Position numbers and translations under genes: made by a program. Below, in pieces: positions 36,369 through 49,331 of a DNA stretch of 64,000 bases. Where the stretch lies: the NCBI RefSeq assembly GCF_017654505.1, contig NC_054534.1, forward strand, positions 21,495,252-21,559,251, written 5' to 3'. Under the pieces are notes generated by a model, which worked only from the letters and a program-made list of their open reading frames with translations, ran no database searches and was not told where the DNA came from. This stretch comes from Polyodon spathula (lineage: Eukaryota > Chordata > Actinopteri > Acipenseriformes > Polyodontidae). The number at the start of each line of letters is the position of its first letter. Within the stretch, counting starts at the first letter, position 1.

Positions 36369-36570
36369 CAGCAACCTGAAAAAAAGAAGACGGCCCCAAA
36401 AAGGTATGGATGAAGTCGACACTAAATTGCTCAAAATACTACAGCAGTCAACATCTGCACCTGTCTGTGATGACATCGACCACTTCCTTCTGAGGTTAGG
36501 GCCACCTCTGCACAGACTCAATCCCCGCAATCAGATGCAGGCTCGAATTTGCATTTTAAGAGTGATTTGA
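36349..36570 (+). pseudogene. BESS-domain tail of a MADF-type Harbinger partner protein
   Basis: The frame carries a basic stretch (LKKRRRPQKG, residues 10-19) and then DDIDHFLLRLGPPLHRLNP with QMQARICILRVI at the end. D-x-x-x-x-F-x-x-x-L-x-P-x-L-x-R-L followed by a helix with I-x-x-L is the BESS motif found at the C-terminus of MADF proteins. In Harbinger elements such a protein binds DNA and brings the nuclease into the nucleus. The MADF domain itself is missing, and the first codons overlap the piggyBac-like fragment, so this is a remnant. Confidence 0.65.
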
Positions 36571-36609
36571 AGACCCAGAGGACTTGAGAATTTGTTTTTA
36601 GAGCAACAA

Positions 36610-37670
36610 GAATTTTAATAAATTAGGAATACCACAAAATATGACTCTACAAGTTATATAAACTCCCTCATAAAACACACTGTAATGGAAGCCTAAAATG
36701 GCCTCATTGTAACCGAAAAGCACCTAGAAAATAAATAAATGGGGGGTAATTCATTGCACACGATACAATTACTGCAAAAATACAGACTTTAAAAGTTTTA
36801 CAGCAAGCTTTTGATAAAATCTTTCCTAAATTATACAGTAGGGCATACAAGAGGCTTATTTAGCATACATCTTTACAAGAACAAAAGTAGCAAATTTACA
36901 TTACAATCATTACAGTTTATATTTACTGGAATGTTTTCATATTTTTGAGAACAGCTTTTTGAGGTATAAATAGTTTCGAAAACATCTAAGGCCTAACTCC
37001 TGGGGGACTATGTATGGCTTTAGTTACAAGCTCAGCCCAAGTATTGCATGACCTATATGAAACTATAGTGGTGGTTGTTAAGTTGTTACTAAACAGTTTT
37101 TTTTTCTGAACATTAAAATCAAGGAAGGAAATTCCATACACTTTTCCAAACTATATTATTCCATTATAATGAAAAACAAAAATAAGTTACAGAATAATAG
37201 AGTAGCAAACCAGTTATTGCAAGATTGGAGACTGAAAAGACCGTTGAATAGCCAACAGAGTCAAACTCAGACACAAAATAAAAGACCAGTAAACAGAAAA
37301 CACTTGTATAAAATAAAACAAACAAATCACGGGCACTTTAATTCTATACTGTTTCACAGTGTTGTAAGCTCCCACTGCATCCCAAAAGCTGCTAAAACCA
37401 CTCCATTTTATAGCTCAGAATTTGTATAAACTTGAAACATTTTAAACAATGCAATCAATCATAACCCCTTCCAACACCATCCCCATGTCTCATACTGTAA
37501 CAGGTGTCCCTCAAATGCACCAAGCAGGCTGCAAAAACGGTGTTATAATCCTGAAGGGGAACAAACAACAACACACAACAGTTTTGTAGTGTGCAACGCA
37601 ACAATATTTTACACACATTTTTATATAACAGTTAAAAAGACCGCTCCAGTGGTTCTAGGAGTAGATTCTA
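36610..37670. other. AT-rich non-coding DNA, nothing recognised
   Basis: No gene or element seen. Confidence 0.5.
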
Positions 37671-37673
37671 GGT

Positions 37674-37674
37674 A

Positions 37675-37711
<37 letters not shown>

Positions 37712-37752
37712 ATATATTATATATATATAGATAGATAGATAGATAGATAGAT
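37674..37752. repeat. (TA)n then (GATA)n microsatellite
   Basis: Interrupted TA runs followed by six TAGA units. Confidence 0.95.
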
Positions 37753-39357
37753 ATATGTCCAGTAGTTCTAGTCTTATGCATTATAATCTTCCATGATTGT
37801 GGCACTGTATGTGTTTTAAATTAACTTCATCCTAGAACTGATTTAAAAAGTAAGGCAGGTTAACCAGAACTTTTCTTCAAATTGTGTAAAACATTTTAAA
37901 GTACTAATTTAACGTTTAACCGCTTCTCAGTATAACTTTGAGCAATTTAAGCATGATGATTGCAGGCTGTTCTCCAGCTTAACAAATAGTACGACAGTTT
38001 TATTTATCTAAACTTGACTGGTACATAAATGTTTGCAAAACTGTTTTAAAGAAAGCAAACAGAAGTTTTTTTTTTGTTTTTTTTTGTTTTTTTTTTTGTT
38101 ACACCACATGTCAGGGACAGCAATAATAGAACTAACTAGAACTATATAAAAGCTGTTTGTTTTAGCTTAGAATTGCCAACATAGAAATGTTAAGATAAGT
38201 TGTGGCAATTTTTTTAAACACTACATTCTATATATCATTACAAAATATCTCTAGAATTAATTACAGTTTATAGTTGTGCAAACTACTGTATATATAAAAG
38301 TACTGCCTTAACCTGTACCCCAGTTAATTCACATAAAAAAGGGATTTTATGTTATTCACAATTTTGCCAAAATCATTTGCTGGATCTCTAATTAAAGCTG
38401 TGTTCATTTAACTTTGGATGTGGTTCTGGTGGAGTCACACTGAAATTGCAGTAAGTAGAAATATCCATTGAACAACCCTTTCGCTTTTTTCCCCACAATA
38501 AACCTATATCTTCGCCCATAGTCCCTCTCTGAAAGGGGCCAGTTTAAAAATACTTTCACCGGCTGCCAGTTGAGATTCTTGAAAAAAAAAATGGATTGAA
38601 GATGTAATGAGGCGTCAGAGGTCAAGGAGGCTTTTTCATTATGACTTGACAACCACCTATGAATCTCTGGAAGTGTGAGCCAGTGGGCTTTTTTTTCCAG
38701 CAACTCTGTTAGACTGACATGGGGCTGTTCAGGCTTAGTAAGTGTGAAGGGAGGGGGGTGGGGTGGATAAGTTCCTTGTAGCTGACCCTCCAATCCCCTG
38801 ACCTCTTGTGTGCCTTCAGTCTTTTGTTAGTCACACTCCAACAATGACCTGTGGTGGCACTCAGCGTCAGGTTACAAGCTGGGGAGAAAATAAACCCTGT
38901 TCAGCAATCACAATTAACTCAATGGGATTTAAGCCAGCCAATCAGGAGCATCCACAGAGAGTTGCCATGCTTTAGGGGCAGCTGCAGAGATTCTTTTTTG
39001 CACGCCATGCATCTCACACATAAATCAGTCCAAAGTAGAAGCCATGCAATTTTAATGAGGCAGCCGGTTTTACTCTCTATTAAGTACAAAAAAACATGTG
39101 TTTTAGTAAGGAATTACAGTAATGTCCAAGAATAAGAAACCACAGAACAAGAAATGCAAAACATTCCCAACCCTAGGCCATTTGAGTACTTAAAACAAAA
39201 AGTGTTTCATTTTCTGAAAGAACACACTGTTTCAAACCATTATGTCTTGTCATTTCCATAACAGCATTGGGATTAGCGACAGATTGCTGCACCCTAAAAC
39301 ACAATGGACATAGCATTATTTTACTGCAGTAACTAATAATAATAATATATTTTCTGG
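37753..39357. other. Non-coding DNA; T9G-type run; possible CNE
   Basis: Three T8-9 runs separated by G lie at 38066-38098. The part 38500-39080 is repeat-free and less AT-rich. The 129-codon minus-strand frame at 38404-38793 has no recognisable domain. Confidence 0.4.
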
Positions 39358-39469
<112 letters not shown>

Positions 39470-41640
39470 GTGTAGTAAAATAACTGATATTAAATGTGTT
39501 TGAGGCACAGTAATCTGTCTCTAATCCTGATGAATTTTTTTTTTTTTTTTGAAGGACTCAATTTCTGTCATTTCTAACCATTTACAGTCAACATCATGAA
39601 ACACTCAATGGCAACAGCTGCTTCAGATGTAATGTTGTGCAAGAGTGACCCAAGTGGCCATATGAGGAATTACACATTAATAATAATGAAGTCACAAGAA
39701 TTTTTATAGCACCACAAGCAGCATAGGCTCTATCAACATGGTGTACAATAGTGTGTCTGTTGACCATCTTATTTGACAAACAAAGGGAAGCCTTTCCCTT
39801 TGGCAAATGTAGTTCTTTATTTTTGAATATAATAAAAAAAAAACTTGCAATAAAAAAGGAAAAATAAATAATGATATGTGTTTGTACTAAATAAATTGGC
39901 CATTGAGAAGGAGTCTCATGTTCTTTTTCTTGGTTGTTTGAAATGCTCTGCACTACTGGTTTTGTAAATGCCATGTTTGAGTGTTAGACCTGCAATTCTT
40001 GTATCTACAGGATATGAGAATCTTGAAATGTGAGAAGTGTGTCTGCCATCTTTGCCCCAAGGATGAAGCATTGCACCTTCTTGCAGTAATGTATTTGACA
40101 ACTGCCGAAATTTACTGACAGTGTCATTTCAGAGCCAAGTCGGTTTAAATGGTATTTCCTTTCTTAATCAAACAAATTAAGGGTGTCAACAATTCTGTAC
40201 TATTTAGAGATAAGATTGTTGGGAACAGTTTACTAATTGAATTAATTTACTGCTACCACTATCATATTTCAAACCAGTTGTATTATGACACAGTTTAAGC
40301 ATGTTCAGGAAATACATTAGTCATTAGTGCGCTATATTTGTAGTTAAGGTGAAAAACACCGTAAAAAAATACCCTCGCAGAATGCATAACCTAGTAAACA
40401 AATTACTGTTATATAATAGTATTTTCATCATCTACTCTAGAAGTAGCATTGCTTTGTAATTATTTAAACCCCAATCTATTGCAGTCGCAATATGAGAAAT
40501 AGCATACACTAATCAAGAACATAATTAATTCATAATAAAAAATGGACACTTTATATTATTTGTATTAACTTTGTTATTTGGGTTGCTCATTTCCAAGACT
40601 ATATTTTCTTTCCGAGTTGTCTTCTGTATAGCTCCCAGTGTAACACATACTTTCCTGCATTTATTATATCTTAGCCAAAGGCAAAATAGGCCGAGAGGAT
40701 TGGAGTCACTTGTTTTCTAATTTAACCCTCTCTGTTAAGATGCCATGGCCAGCTGAGCTGTTAAGATAAGGAAAATCCAGACAATTACAGTTCTGGTGGT
40801 CAGGAAAAATAAAAACTTGAGTCTCCATTGTTGCCAAATTAGTTTTTAACAAAGCACTTTTCGCCCAGAATCAATCTGAGGAATTTTTGGAAGATCTTAC
40901 ATTACTAAGAAAAAACTGGAACAAATGTCCAGTTTAATCAGCTTAGTATAACAATGCAGCTCTTTATTACAACAAATCACTTTAACATAGTTACCAAAGC
41001 TGCAGTATCAACAGATAGGGCATAAGTAATACATAATGAGCATTATGAAAATGTATTTGAATACTTCTTAAGTTAAGGCATTAATATAACAAAGTAGTGT
41101 AAAGGCCAATTTGTTAGTATGTAGATATCATTTAACAGAATTGTGACATAAGTAATTGACCATAACTGGTCTATTTAAAAAAAAAAAAAACAGATGCAAA
41201 ATAGGGAATTTATGAGTCACTTGTTAATACCAAAGTTGAATATGTAGTTCTGTCAGGCCTGACCAATCTCAATTCTACATTTATCTGTTTTAATTCCAGC
41301 TGACATTTTAATGAAATTCTTATTGACATTACCTAATACCACCCACTTGGTTTGTGTATGTGGGTCACATGAGTGACAAAAGCCATATGATTTTCATCTA
41401 ATAGTCACTGGTGCAGTATACTAGACAAGGACATCTGAAAAGCTTTGTATCTGGCAATGCATCTGTGAAATGCACAATCTCCCACACTGTAACAAACAGC
41501 ATGGGGAGTTGTAGACGCATGAGTGGATGGTGCTGAATGTTTAGTGCTATCATTGCTGATTTAACTTTGCCAGTTATCTCATGTGTGAGTTTTTTCACTA
41601 CAGAAATCAAGTCGGCATTTTGTCACATTTACTAATTACT
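39470..41640. other. AT-rich non-coding DNA, nothing recognised
   Basis: No gene or element seen; the 126-codon minus-strand frame at 39594-39974 lacks motifs and contains an A-run-derived segment. Confidence 0.5.
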
Positions 41641-41649
41641 GATTGCAGT

Positions 41650-42080
41650 ATTACTTAGTACCTCTCCACATACAAACACAGCTGAGCTTTGAAACAGGAC
41701 TGTGCAAGTAAAACATTGAGCAGAGAATGACTCTGAAAGCCCCTCTGCAATCTATGGCTTGCCTCGCTCTTTCTCCCTCTCTCTCTGTTGCTTTCTCACT
41801 TGACTACAGATGGCCTGTCAAACCCATCCGCAGCTGATTGGAATAGATTCCTGAGTTGATGGAGCTGTGGGATTCTGCTCGTGTTTCTCCAGGAGGTTGT
41901 GTAATTATGATGAGAGGTTATTGTTGCCTGGAAGCACAGCAGAGACAAGCTGCAATGCACGCAAAGCTCAACCAAAGACTTTCTGTAATGTAAAAGAGAT
42001 TGAAAAACAATACTGTTTAGTGCATGTTCTGCTAAACCTAATAAGCACAGGGGAGGTGTTTTGAGCCTTAGGAAATGGAA
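41650..42080. other. Possible conserved non-coding element
   Basis: Repeat-free, balanced composition, with CAGCTGATTGG and GTAATTATGATG-like words near 41832 and 41900. Texture only; conservation is untested. Confidence 0.15.
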
Positions 42081-44361
42081 CCACAAAATATTTTTGCTAC
42101 ATACAAAGGTCTTTGAGCTAGAAGTTAGAGGGCTAATATAACTCTTCCAAAATAAATATACAATTTTGAAATGGTGATGGTATTAATTGCTGTAAGACCA
42201 TTAAAGCATCCAATAAAACTAAAACATGTTGGTAAATAAGTACTTATAGCTGGATTTTATTATTCAATCTAGGTCTTATTACTAATGCAAAAGATGCTAA
42301 AATAATTATGAATTATGAATAATTATAAAATAATTGGAACTGATTTGGAAGGCTGTTGTACTATTGGAACACAACCATCTTCTACTTAAAAAAAAAAAAA
42401 AGAACAACATGAAGTTTATAGTGGTTACATGGCTGTATTCATTTTCATAATGATGACCTAACTCTTTTTTATTATGTCACAAGCTTGGTTATTGATTACT
42501 TACACAGCGAGATACAGAAAATGTAACCTTTGACCTGTAAGGCCACCCTGCAGCTAAAGGAACATGACTATTTTTTTAAGTACAACTCTGCTTATATTAA
42601 ATTACTTCCAGACTAGTACTTTACAATTACATTTTGTAAATATACCCCATTGGAAAGCATTTCTATGTAAAGATATTATCACATCACAACCACTTACTCT
42701 TTACATCTGGATTATGGTATGGATTTGGAATGTCATTAGTCAGCAGAAGGTCAAACTGACAGCAATGATTGTTCTTTTATATGATACCTTCTTTGTAGCA
42801 TTTCCCTTTACTCTTCAAATTACATATTTTGATCCTACATTTGACTCAACAGATAACTGACAAGGAAACCGTGACCTAGCTATTGAGGCCCATATAAAGG
42901 ACTGCATTAATGACGGCCTTGATACTACCAAGCAGTTCAAGAATACAATAATAAAGAAAAGATATTAGATTAAGATGAAATTCATAAACAGTAGTAACTT
43001 CCCAGTAATGCACGTTTTCATCATGATCAATTGTACCTTACCCGTTTACTTGTTTTGTGGGATGAAGATTTGTCTACTCACGTCAGAAGAAATTACCTAT
43101 AATTCAAATACTGCCATCTTAACAGTGGAGGAGAACGAGCAGTTCAGGTTCTCTTTTTCCTATAATAATAAATGATGATGATTTTATTTGAATCACATAA
43201 ATAATAAACACGTGCAAATCACTTATTACGTGGACCAGGCACCGTCGCTCCCACATCATTTTTTGGGCCCAGGACAAGTTTTTATAATTTAAATGTCATT
43301 GCTGTTGTTCCTTTGAAGTAAAAGCCGGCACACAACAACCACTCATTCTAGGAATGCGAGGGCTAATTTACTGTAATAGCTTTGCACATGGTATGTTGGC
43401 ATTCATTTTTGCCTCCCAGCTGTAAAAACAAATTTGCCAGGCCCGGGACAAAATTCCCAGTTGACCAGCGGTAGACTGCCTAGTCATGTTATTAGTACCT
43501 TTTATCTGGTTGGATTTGGCCTAGTGTGGTGCATATTCTCCTGGTATATTTTTGGTCCCTGGATTATTCTGGAGTCACAATGCATTCTGGTATATACCAT
43601 TTCCATATAACTTGTAGACTGTCACTGTGGAAAGGTCAACCAGATAAAAACATCTGTCAACCCTGCCCTGCAGTGGTTATAAATAATGATATGTATATGA
43701 ACAGGCTGAGTTTATGGAGGACCAATAGATTCTCAAAAATATAAGTACCCTGTTCATGATGAATTCATGTCAGGTTAAGGGTTAATATAAGAAAGTGTGC
43801 TGTGTATCCTGAATTGCTGTTGGATTCAATTGTATGTGATGTATTATTTTATACATAATTACATATGAATTGCCCCCGCTAGTTAAAATGTAATGCTAGT
43901 TAAAAAATCTTTCTATTTAAAAGTGTCACTGCTTATTTCATCAGCAAGGAAGTTATCTCGCTCGGTTATATAACTCAAATAAAAATCTGCAGTAAGCTAT
44001 GCTATTTAAGTCCAATGTACCGGCATGAAGTTATACTGTACCTGTAAAGTACGTTTTTCACATTGTAAATATGACTGAAAATCTATAGTCATGAATAAAA
44101 AGGTTTCTGTCAAGATGTTCAATCTTGACAGGTTTCATTATTTTGTCCCATGATGATAAGAAGTGTGACTTCTAAAAACAGGTTGTACAGAGCAAAGCAT
44201 CCTATTTTTATGGTTGTATGGTAGTTTTACTTTAATTAAATGATTTGTGTATGGTCACATTTGGGACATATACAGTATCTTGAAAAAGTAATATCATAAA
44301 CCAAAGTTGATGAAACTTTGAATTCTTTAAAAAGAATGTTTAATTTCCTTAGTTTAACCAC
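42081..44361. other. AT-rich non-coding DNA, nothing recognised
   Basis: No element ends or coding motifs. The 98-codon frame at 42564-42860 is hydrophobic but has no recognisable family. Confidence 0.5.
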
Positions 44362-44586
44362 TTAACCCTATGCGGGTTAAACGCTGAATAAATGGACTGC
44401 AAAGGGTTAAGGTGCACAAGGAACACAAGGAATTGACTCAGGCATCACAAGGAAACTAACCATTTGGATGCCCTGATCCAACCTTTCAGTACATTTTAAA
44501 CCCTGTTTGGTGCACCCATTGCAAAAATAAGAACGTTTTGCATCATTTTATTTGCGGGACACGTCCCTTGTACCTTAAAGGGTTAA
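44362..44586. mobile_element. Cluster of piggyBac-like TTAA ends
   Basis: The segment opens TTAACCCTATGCGGGTTAA and closes TTAAAGGGTTAA (44575-44586). An internal AATGGACTGCAAAGGGTTAA (44391-44410) is the reverse complement of the end at 21846. It may be a 49-bp remnant (44362-44410) joined to a second 180-bp TTAA...TTAA unit (44407-44586), whose ends pair as TTAAGGTGCACAAGG and TTAAGGTACAAGGG. No coding content. Confidence 0.6.
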
Positions 44587-45785
44587 CAAATTATACAATT
44601 TGGAGGTTTGTATTCTATTGTTATACTGATGATTTCTTGACACCTTATGATCATTTACAGATATCATTTTTGTGGGTTACAAACAAACTCAAACATACAT
44701 GATGTTGAAATAGACAGCAGACAGAAAAGACACATATTTTAAGATATTTTTAATTAAATATTCCCCTACACCCCATTCCAGAAGGGAATATGTCAATTGT
44801 TTACATTCTTCAGGGCCATTCATGGTTTTCATTTGAAGTCACATTACAAAATTAGAAATTGTGAATCCAATCAGGATGTTCTTAAGAGGGTATAAATCCA
44901 GGGAAAAATAAAGAGGAATGTGTCAAACATAATTACATACTGGACATGAACTGAATCAATTAACCTTGCTGAGGGAATATAATGTTACGGTTACCTCATT
45001 TCCATTGCTATTGTAAATGCTTTTTTATTTGTCCATCTCAGATATTGCTCAAGGTTTTGCATTCTTATGTTACCTTTAATAACTGTCATGAAGTTAATTT
45101 TGGCCTTCCTTCTTTTTCAATAATACAGTATAATGATGACAGATATCAATGTACGTTATAAACCACAATCCATTTATGTCACTAATCTGTCACTCTGTTA
45201 GCAATAATATGTCAATTTTTTTACATTGAGTAGTTAATCTGATCTTTGTTTTCCCATTTTAGAGTTCCCCTAAATGATGAGTGCAAGACTTACCTTGTAA
45301 TGTCTACATCGTTCATACAACACTTTATTTTTGCCAGCATAACTGAAATGCCGTGGTCTTGTCCCCAGGGGTCATGCACGGTGTGTTAACAGCTAGACGC
45401 TGCAAGAAGGTAAAGAGACTTGTCCCTGCCAATTTAGTAAGCTGGAATTCAATTCAAGTAAGCTGGATTCATTCCATATCACTTCATACAAAGCATTTTA
45501 ATTGATATTCCTTAACCATCTTAAGTAATATGAGCAGAGAAATGTGTCCGCCAATCTGCCTCTACTGTACAGTAGATGGCTGCAATATTGTATTTTAATG
45601 TAGATTCATTAGTTTGCATTATCATTCATTGTATATACAAAAAGTTTCAAAACTGTAATATGATTCCTGTCATTAAAATATACAATAATTTCCATCCATG
45701 TTTCCATCCTTGCTATTTGTACTGTTTGTATTTAATGTACCATGCCCTGTATTTCACTGTATTAATGTATTATGCGTTGTTCCTC
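44587..45785. other. AT-rich non-coding DNA, nothing recognised
   Basis: No gene or element seen. Confidence 0.5.
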
Positions 45786-45792
45786 ACTATCT

Positions 45793-45868
45793 TGTAAAGC
45801 ACTTTGTGATGGTGGTTCACTGTGAAAGGAAAGCCGTATAAAATAAATATTGATTGATTGATTGATGT
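45793..45868 (+). mobile_element. LINE/SINE 3' tail (L2-like) ending in (ATTG)n
   Basis: Contains 'gtaaagcactttgtgatggt', then 'tgtgaaaggaaagccgtataaaataaat' in two halves and ends with ATTGATTGATTGATTG. This is the shape of fish L2-clade LINE tails and the SINEs that share them, where the enzyme recognises the tail and leaves a short tandem end. Only the tail is present. Confidence 0.65.
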
Positions 45869-47860
45869 GTTCAGCAGTATATATAGTACAGTATGTGCTT
45901 TATTTAAAATTACAGTCTGATCCACCATCTAGATTAACCAGTTAGCCCTTTTCTTTTTTTATCAGTTGAATTTAATGTTGAATTTATTGTCTCTACAATG
46001 CCTGCAATGAATCATCTAGGCTAGTAAACTCCTAGATCTAAAAAATGTATTTTGTTTAGGGGGAAATGGATCAGTTCAGAGCAGCATTGTGTAAAGAAAA
46101 CCTAAACACTTCTCAAAATCATTCCATTCCTTCAGAGATTCACTGGTAAATCAGAGGAGAGGCTTTGTTCTGGTCAAGTGACAAGCACTCAGATTGTGCT
46201 CTACAGAGCAGATTACATATAATGCCAAATGCCAAATAGAGAGATACAAAGAACCTATTTTTGGAACTGTAACTGTCACCTTCTCCTCCTCTGAATCTGA
46301 GGTTTCATGTATAGGTGGCAGAAAAATGAAGCAGTACTGTTGCTATTTAATTATTATCTTTTAAGGTGCTCTTTGAAGACCTTCTGGTTAGGCCATTTTC
46401 TTTTACACATAACTTCTGGGTTATTTTACAGATTCTATGACAATTTGTACAAAAGTCTGGTGTTAGATTTAAAGAGATTTGCAGTTTTCCTTTTAAAGCT
46501 AGTTTGAAAGAACGTTGGCACTGCAGATAAATTATTCTAAAATGACAATGGTTGCTGGAAGCTTGCATGGAAAAGAATGAGAGTGTGAGCATCTCATGTG
46601 AGGAGAGTGTAATTTGACATCCCCAGAATGCCAAAGATCAACAGTTACTACATTATTTCACAGGATAATTTTCTCAGCAGGAAGCCGATTACCTCAATAG
46701 TAGGTGTTACCACGAAAAAACAGACACCTAGTCAATAATTCTACAAGTAAAATAGGAAAAGAATTGTGAAGGTGACTGGAAATGTGTATTTATATTGTAT
46801 ATGTGCAGTATTATGTTCAATAGTAGAACAAATAGGGTGCACATGGTCAAGTCATTTTCTCACCTGCTTATCATTCACAGCATTTTGTTTCCAGTTCTTT
46901 TTTTTTTGTTGTTTTTCATCACATCTTTGAAACTTAGTTTTAAAAAGTTTGAGCTCAATGTAATGCATGTTTAATTCATAGTACAGTTCTTTCAGTGAGT
47001 ACCAGTCACAATATTAGCATAGACCCTTCTTTGTCTCCATAAAAGGGCACCCTCTGGCAGGACACTTAGAAGTTTGCTGTAAATGTCATAAATAACAAAG
47101 ACAGGGTCAAGTGGATTCTTTTTTAAATAATAGTAGCACTATTATCATAGTGTGCTGCCTCTATATTTGTTGTAAACATAATGCAAAAAAGATGCAAAAA
47201 TACTAATTCATATTGCTATGAACCATGAGGTCAAACTTTTTAAAAACAAAACAAGAATTGAAAAATCAGAATGATGCGTACTGTAGGTCAGAGAATTATT
47301 TACTTGTTTACACCATATCCTATTTATTCTACCTTTTAATTCAATGGCCCAGATAAAACTGTAAGGCATTTGTACATTTAACTGTTGAGGGAAATTGCAA
47401 TTTTTCGCCTAAATACTTGGCGAAATCTGACCAGTTCTCTTAAGAGAGATGTGATCTACCAACAAATTACAACACTGCAGACTGTTTGAAGTCCTGAAAG
47501 ATGAATGGTGCCTTGTCTCTCAAGAGACTTTCCAATACATTTTGGACTCCGTCTCCAGGTGTGTCCAAGCTGTTGGATTACGCAGATCACTACCACACGA
47601 TGACCGCAACATCTACTGTTGTGGCAGGGCTGGGTATGCAGTGTTTTATGAAAACCTATCAAGGAAAATCAGGACTTTTCTGTTTGCCATTGCAGAGTTA
47701 TTTTACCCATAGGCATATTACATTTAAAACTCCATATGTTTCTCTTCTTTGACCTTCAGCAGAGTATTTGCAAATATTTTTTTTTCTTTTCTCCAGCTAG
47801 CTGCAACTCACATTATGGAGTGAACACCAGCTATGCATATTCAGATGTAATATTTAATTT
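45869..47860. other. Non-coding DNA, nothing recognised
   Basis: Frames at 46.3-46.6 and 47.4-47.75 kb overlap on both strands and lack motifs. Confidence 0.5.
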
Positions 47861-47867
47861 CACTTTT

Positions 47868-47925
47868 GTGTAAAGCACTTGATTTTGGACTTTAAAGGTA
47901 TTATAAAAACCTTTAAATATAAATG
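47868..47925 (+). repeat. Possible diverged L2-like tail
   Basis: 'tgtaaagcacttgatttt' then 'aaaggtattataaa' resembles the tail at 45793 in order and spacing, but is diverged and lacks the tandem end. Confidence 0.3.
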
Positions 47926-48783
47926 ATGTGCATTAATCAGGTAAAACATAAATAATATAATAACATTTGTGTATACGATTGTATATCATTTAACTTACTA
48001 AAATTCATCAGTACGCAAATTGTACAGTAGCACTCCTTTTATTTTTTATTCACAGATTTATTTATTTTTTATTTATAACAGTGTAATCAGAGAAGGTCTA
48101 ACTGAAGTCGACTAGGAGATAATGTGAAGCTTGTTCAATTGATTCTATTATGATATTGCAAGAGCAATTCATTTACACAGGCAAGATCAGCTTTACCTGC
48201 TGATTAAGTACAATCAAACTGCTTCGCTTGTTAGCTCTAGGCAAGTTAAAACATGTCATATTCAAGGATTGCTGGTTTAATGATGAATTACGATCAGAAT
48301 CAGGGTATGAATCACTGCACTTGAAGCGACAGGACCCTGAAACAAAATTTTGCTATTAATCGCAGTCTGTTGCAAATCAAAGATGAACAAAGGTATGTGA
48401 TATATGTTAAATGTAATTTAGTAATGCAACAAAATTGCCATTCATGTACATGACAAAACATTGCACAACAACACTCAAGGAGGATGAATCAGTGTTCACA
48501 GACCCGCCACTGAGCATGTCAAACCAGGAACTTTAATCACAGCCAAACAGCAGAAACCTCAGATGAATACTCCCATCTGTTCATGGATACCTCCCTGAAC
48601 CAGCCAGAAATGAATGCCTGAACTACTAATACATGAACCCCTCCAGGATCGCTACACTAAGAATTTCCAATCAACGTAAGGATCTGAATTTTCCATATTG
48701 CCCACAGTCATGTGGTTAAATACATTAGAAAGCCTTGCAACCTGATTATTATTATGCCGCCACAGAAAAGAATGTGTTAAGAT

Positions 48784-48972
48784 CATAAGAACATACGAAA
48801 GTTTACAAACAAGAGGAGGCCATTTGGCCCATCTTGCTCGTTTGGTTGTTAGTAGCTTATTGCTCCCAGAAACTCATCAAGCAGCTTCTTAAAGGATCGC
48901 AGGTTGTCAGCTTCAACAACATTACTGGGGAGTTGGTTCCAGACTCCCACAAAGTTACAGTGCTCTTGCAAG
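48784..48972 (+). repeat. SINE-like dispersed repeat
   Basis: Reads 'ataagaacatacgaaagttt', 'aacaagaggaggccatttgg', 'cccatcttgctcgtttggtt' and 'tgttgacagcttcaacaaca'-like words, a dispersed repeat I recognise from non-teleost fish genomes. It lacks a clear 3' tail here and seems truncated at about 48972. Whether it is a true SINE is not certain. Confidence 0.55.
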
Positions 48973-49191
48973 CGTAGCATGAACTGTAAATGACAATGTT
49001 TTAAAAATATAAAGAACAAAGTTAATAAGGTTGCTAATAAGGATGAAGCTATTTTTTGCTCAATGCAGATGGCTACTTGTTAAATAGACTTTATGCTGTG
49101 TACAATAATACGAGTTCTAAGAGCATCTCATTGGCAGCAGAATATTTCAGTGTATCACAGGTATCTTAAGCACTGGAGACCAGGGTCAATT

Positions 49192-49215
49192 AAAAAAAAA
49201 AAAAAAAAAAAAAAA
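49192..49215. repeat. Poly-A run
   Basis: About 24 A in a row, a possible retroposon tail, though no body was recognised before it. Confidence 0.8.
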
Positions 49216-49331
49216 CATATTGAAATAATAAACCCATCACCCCACATGAAAGCTATCATTTTAAGTATGTGCAGGCCTTCATAAATGGTACTGTTTATAT
49301 TTGCTCTATACAGTATTACTAAACTTTAAGC

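Larger units (their letters stand above)
35290..36600. mobile_element. PIF-Harbinger relic with two opposed gene remnants
   Basis: A minus-strand DDE transposase tail (35709-36050) and a plus-strand BESS-domain tail (36349-36570) lie back to back, the two-gene layout known for autonomous Harbinger elements (nuclease plus a Myb/MADF-type DNA-binding partner). The DNA between them is replaced by a piggyBac-like fragment (36116-36368). The region from 35290 ('aaggcggttctacactgga') may contain the left end, but no inverted repeat was confirmed. Confidence 0.65.

Noticed and set aside
38404..38793. 129-codon minus-strand frame
   Set aside because: No recognisable domain, no splice or promoter context, and the length is possible by chance in 64 kb.
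39594..39974. 126-codon minus-strand frame
   Set aside because: No motif; the hydrophobic Phe-rich part comes from an A/T run.
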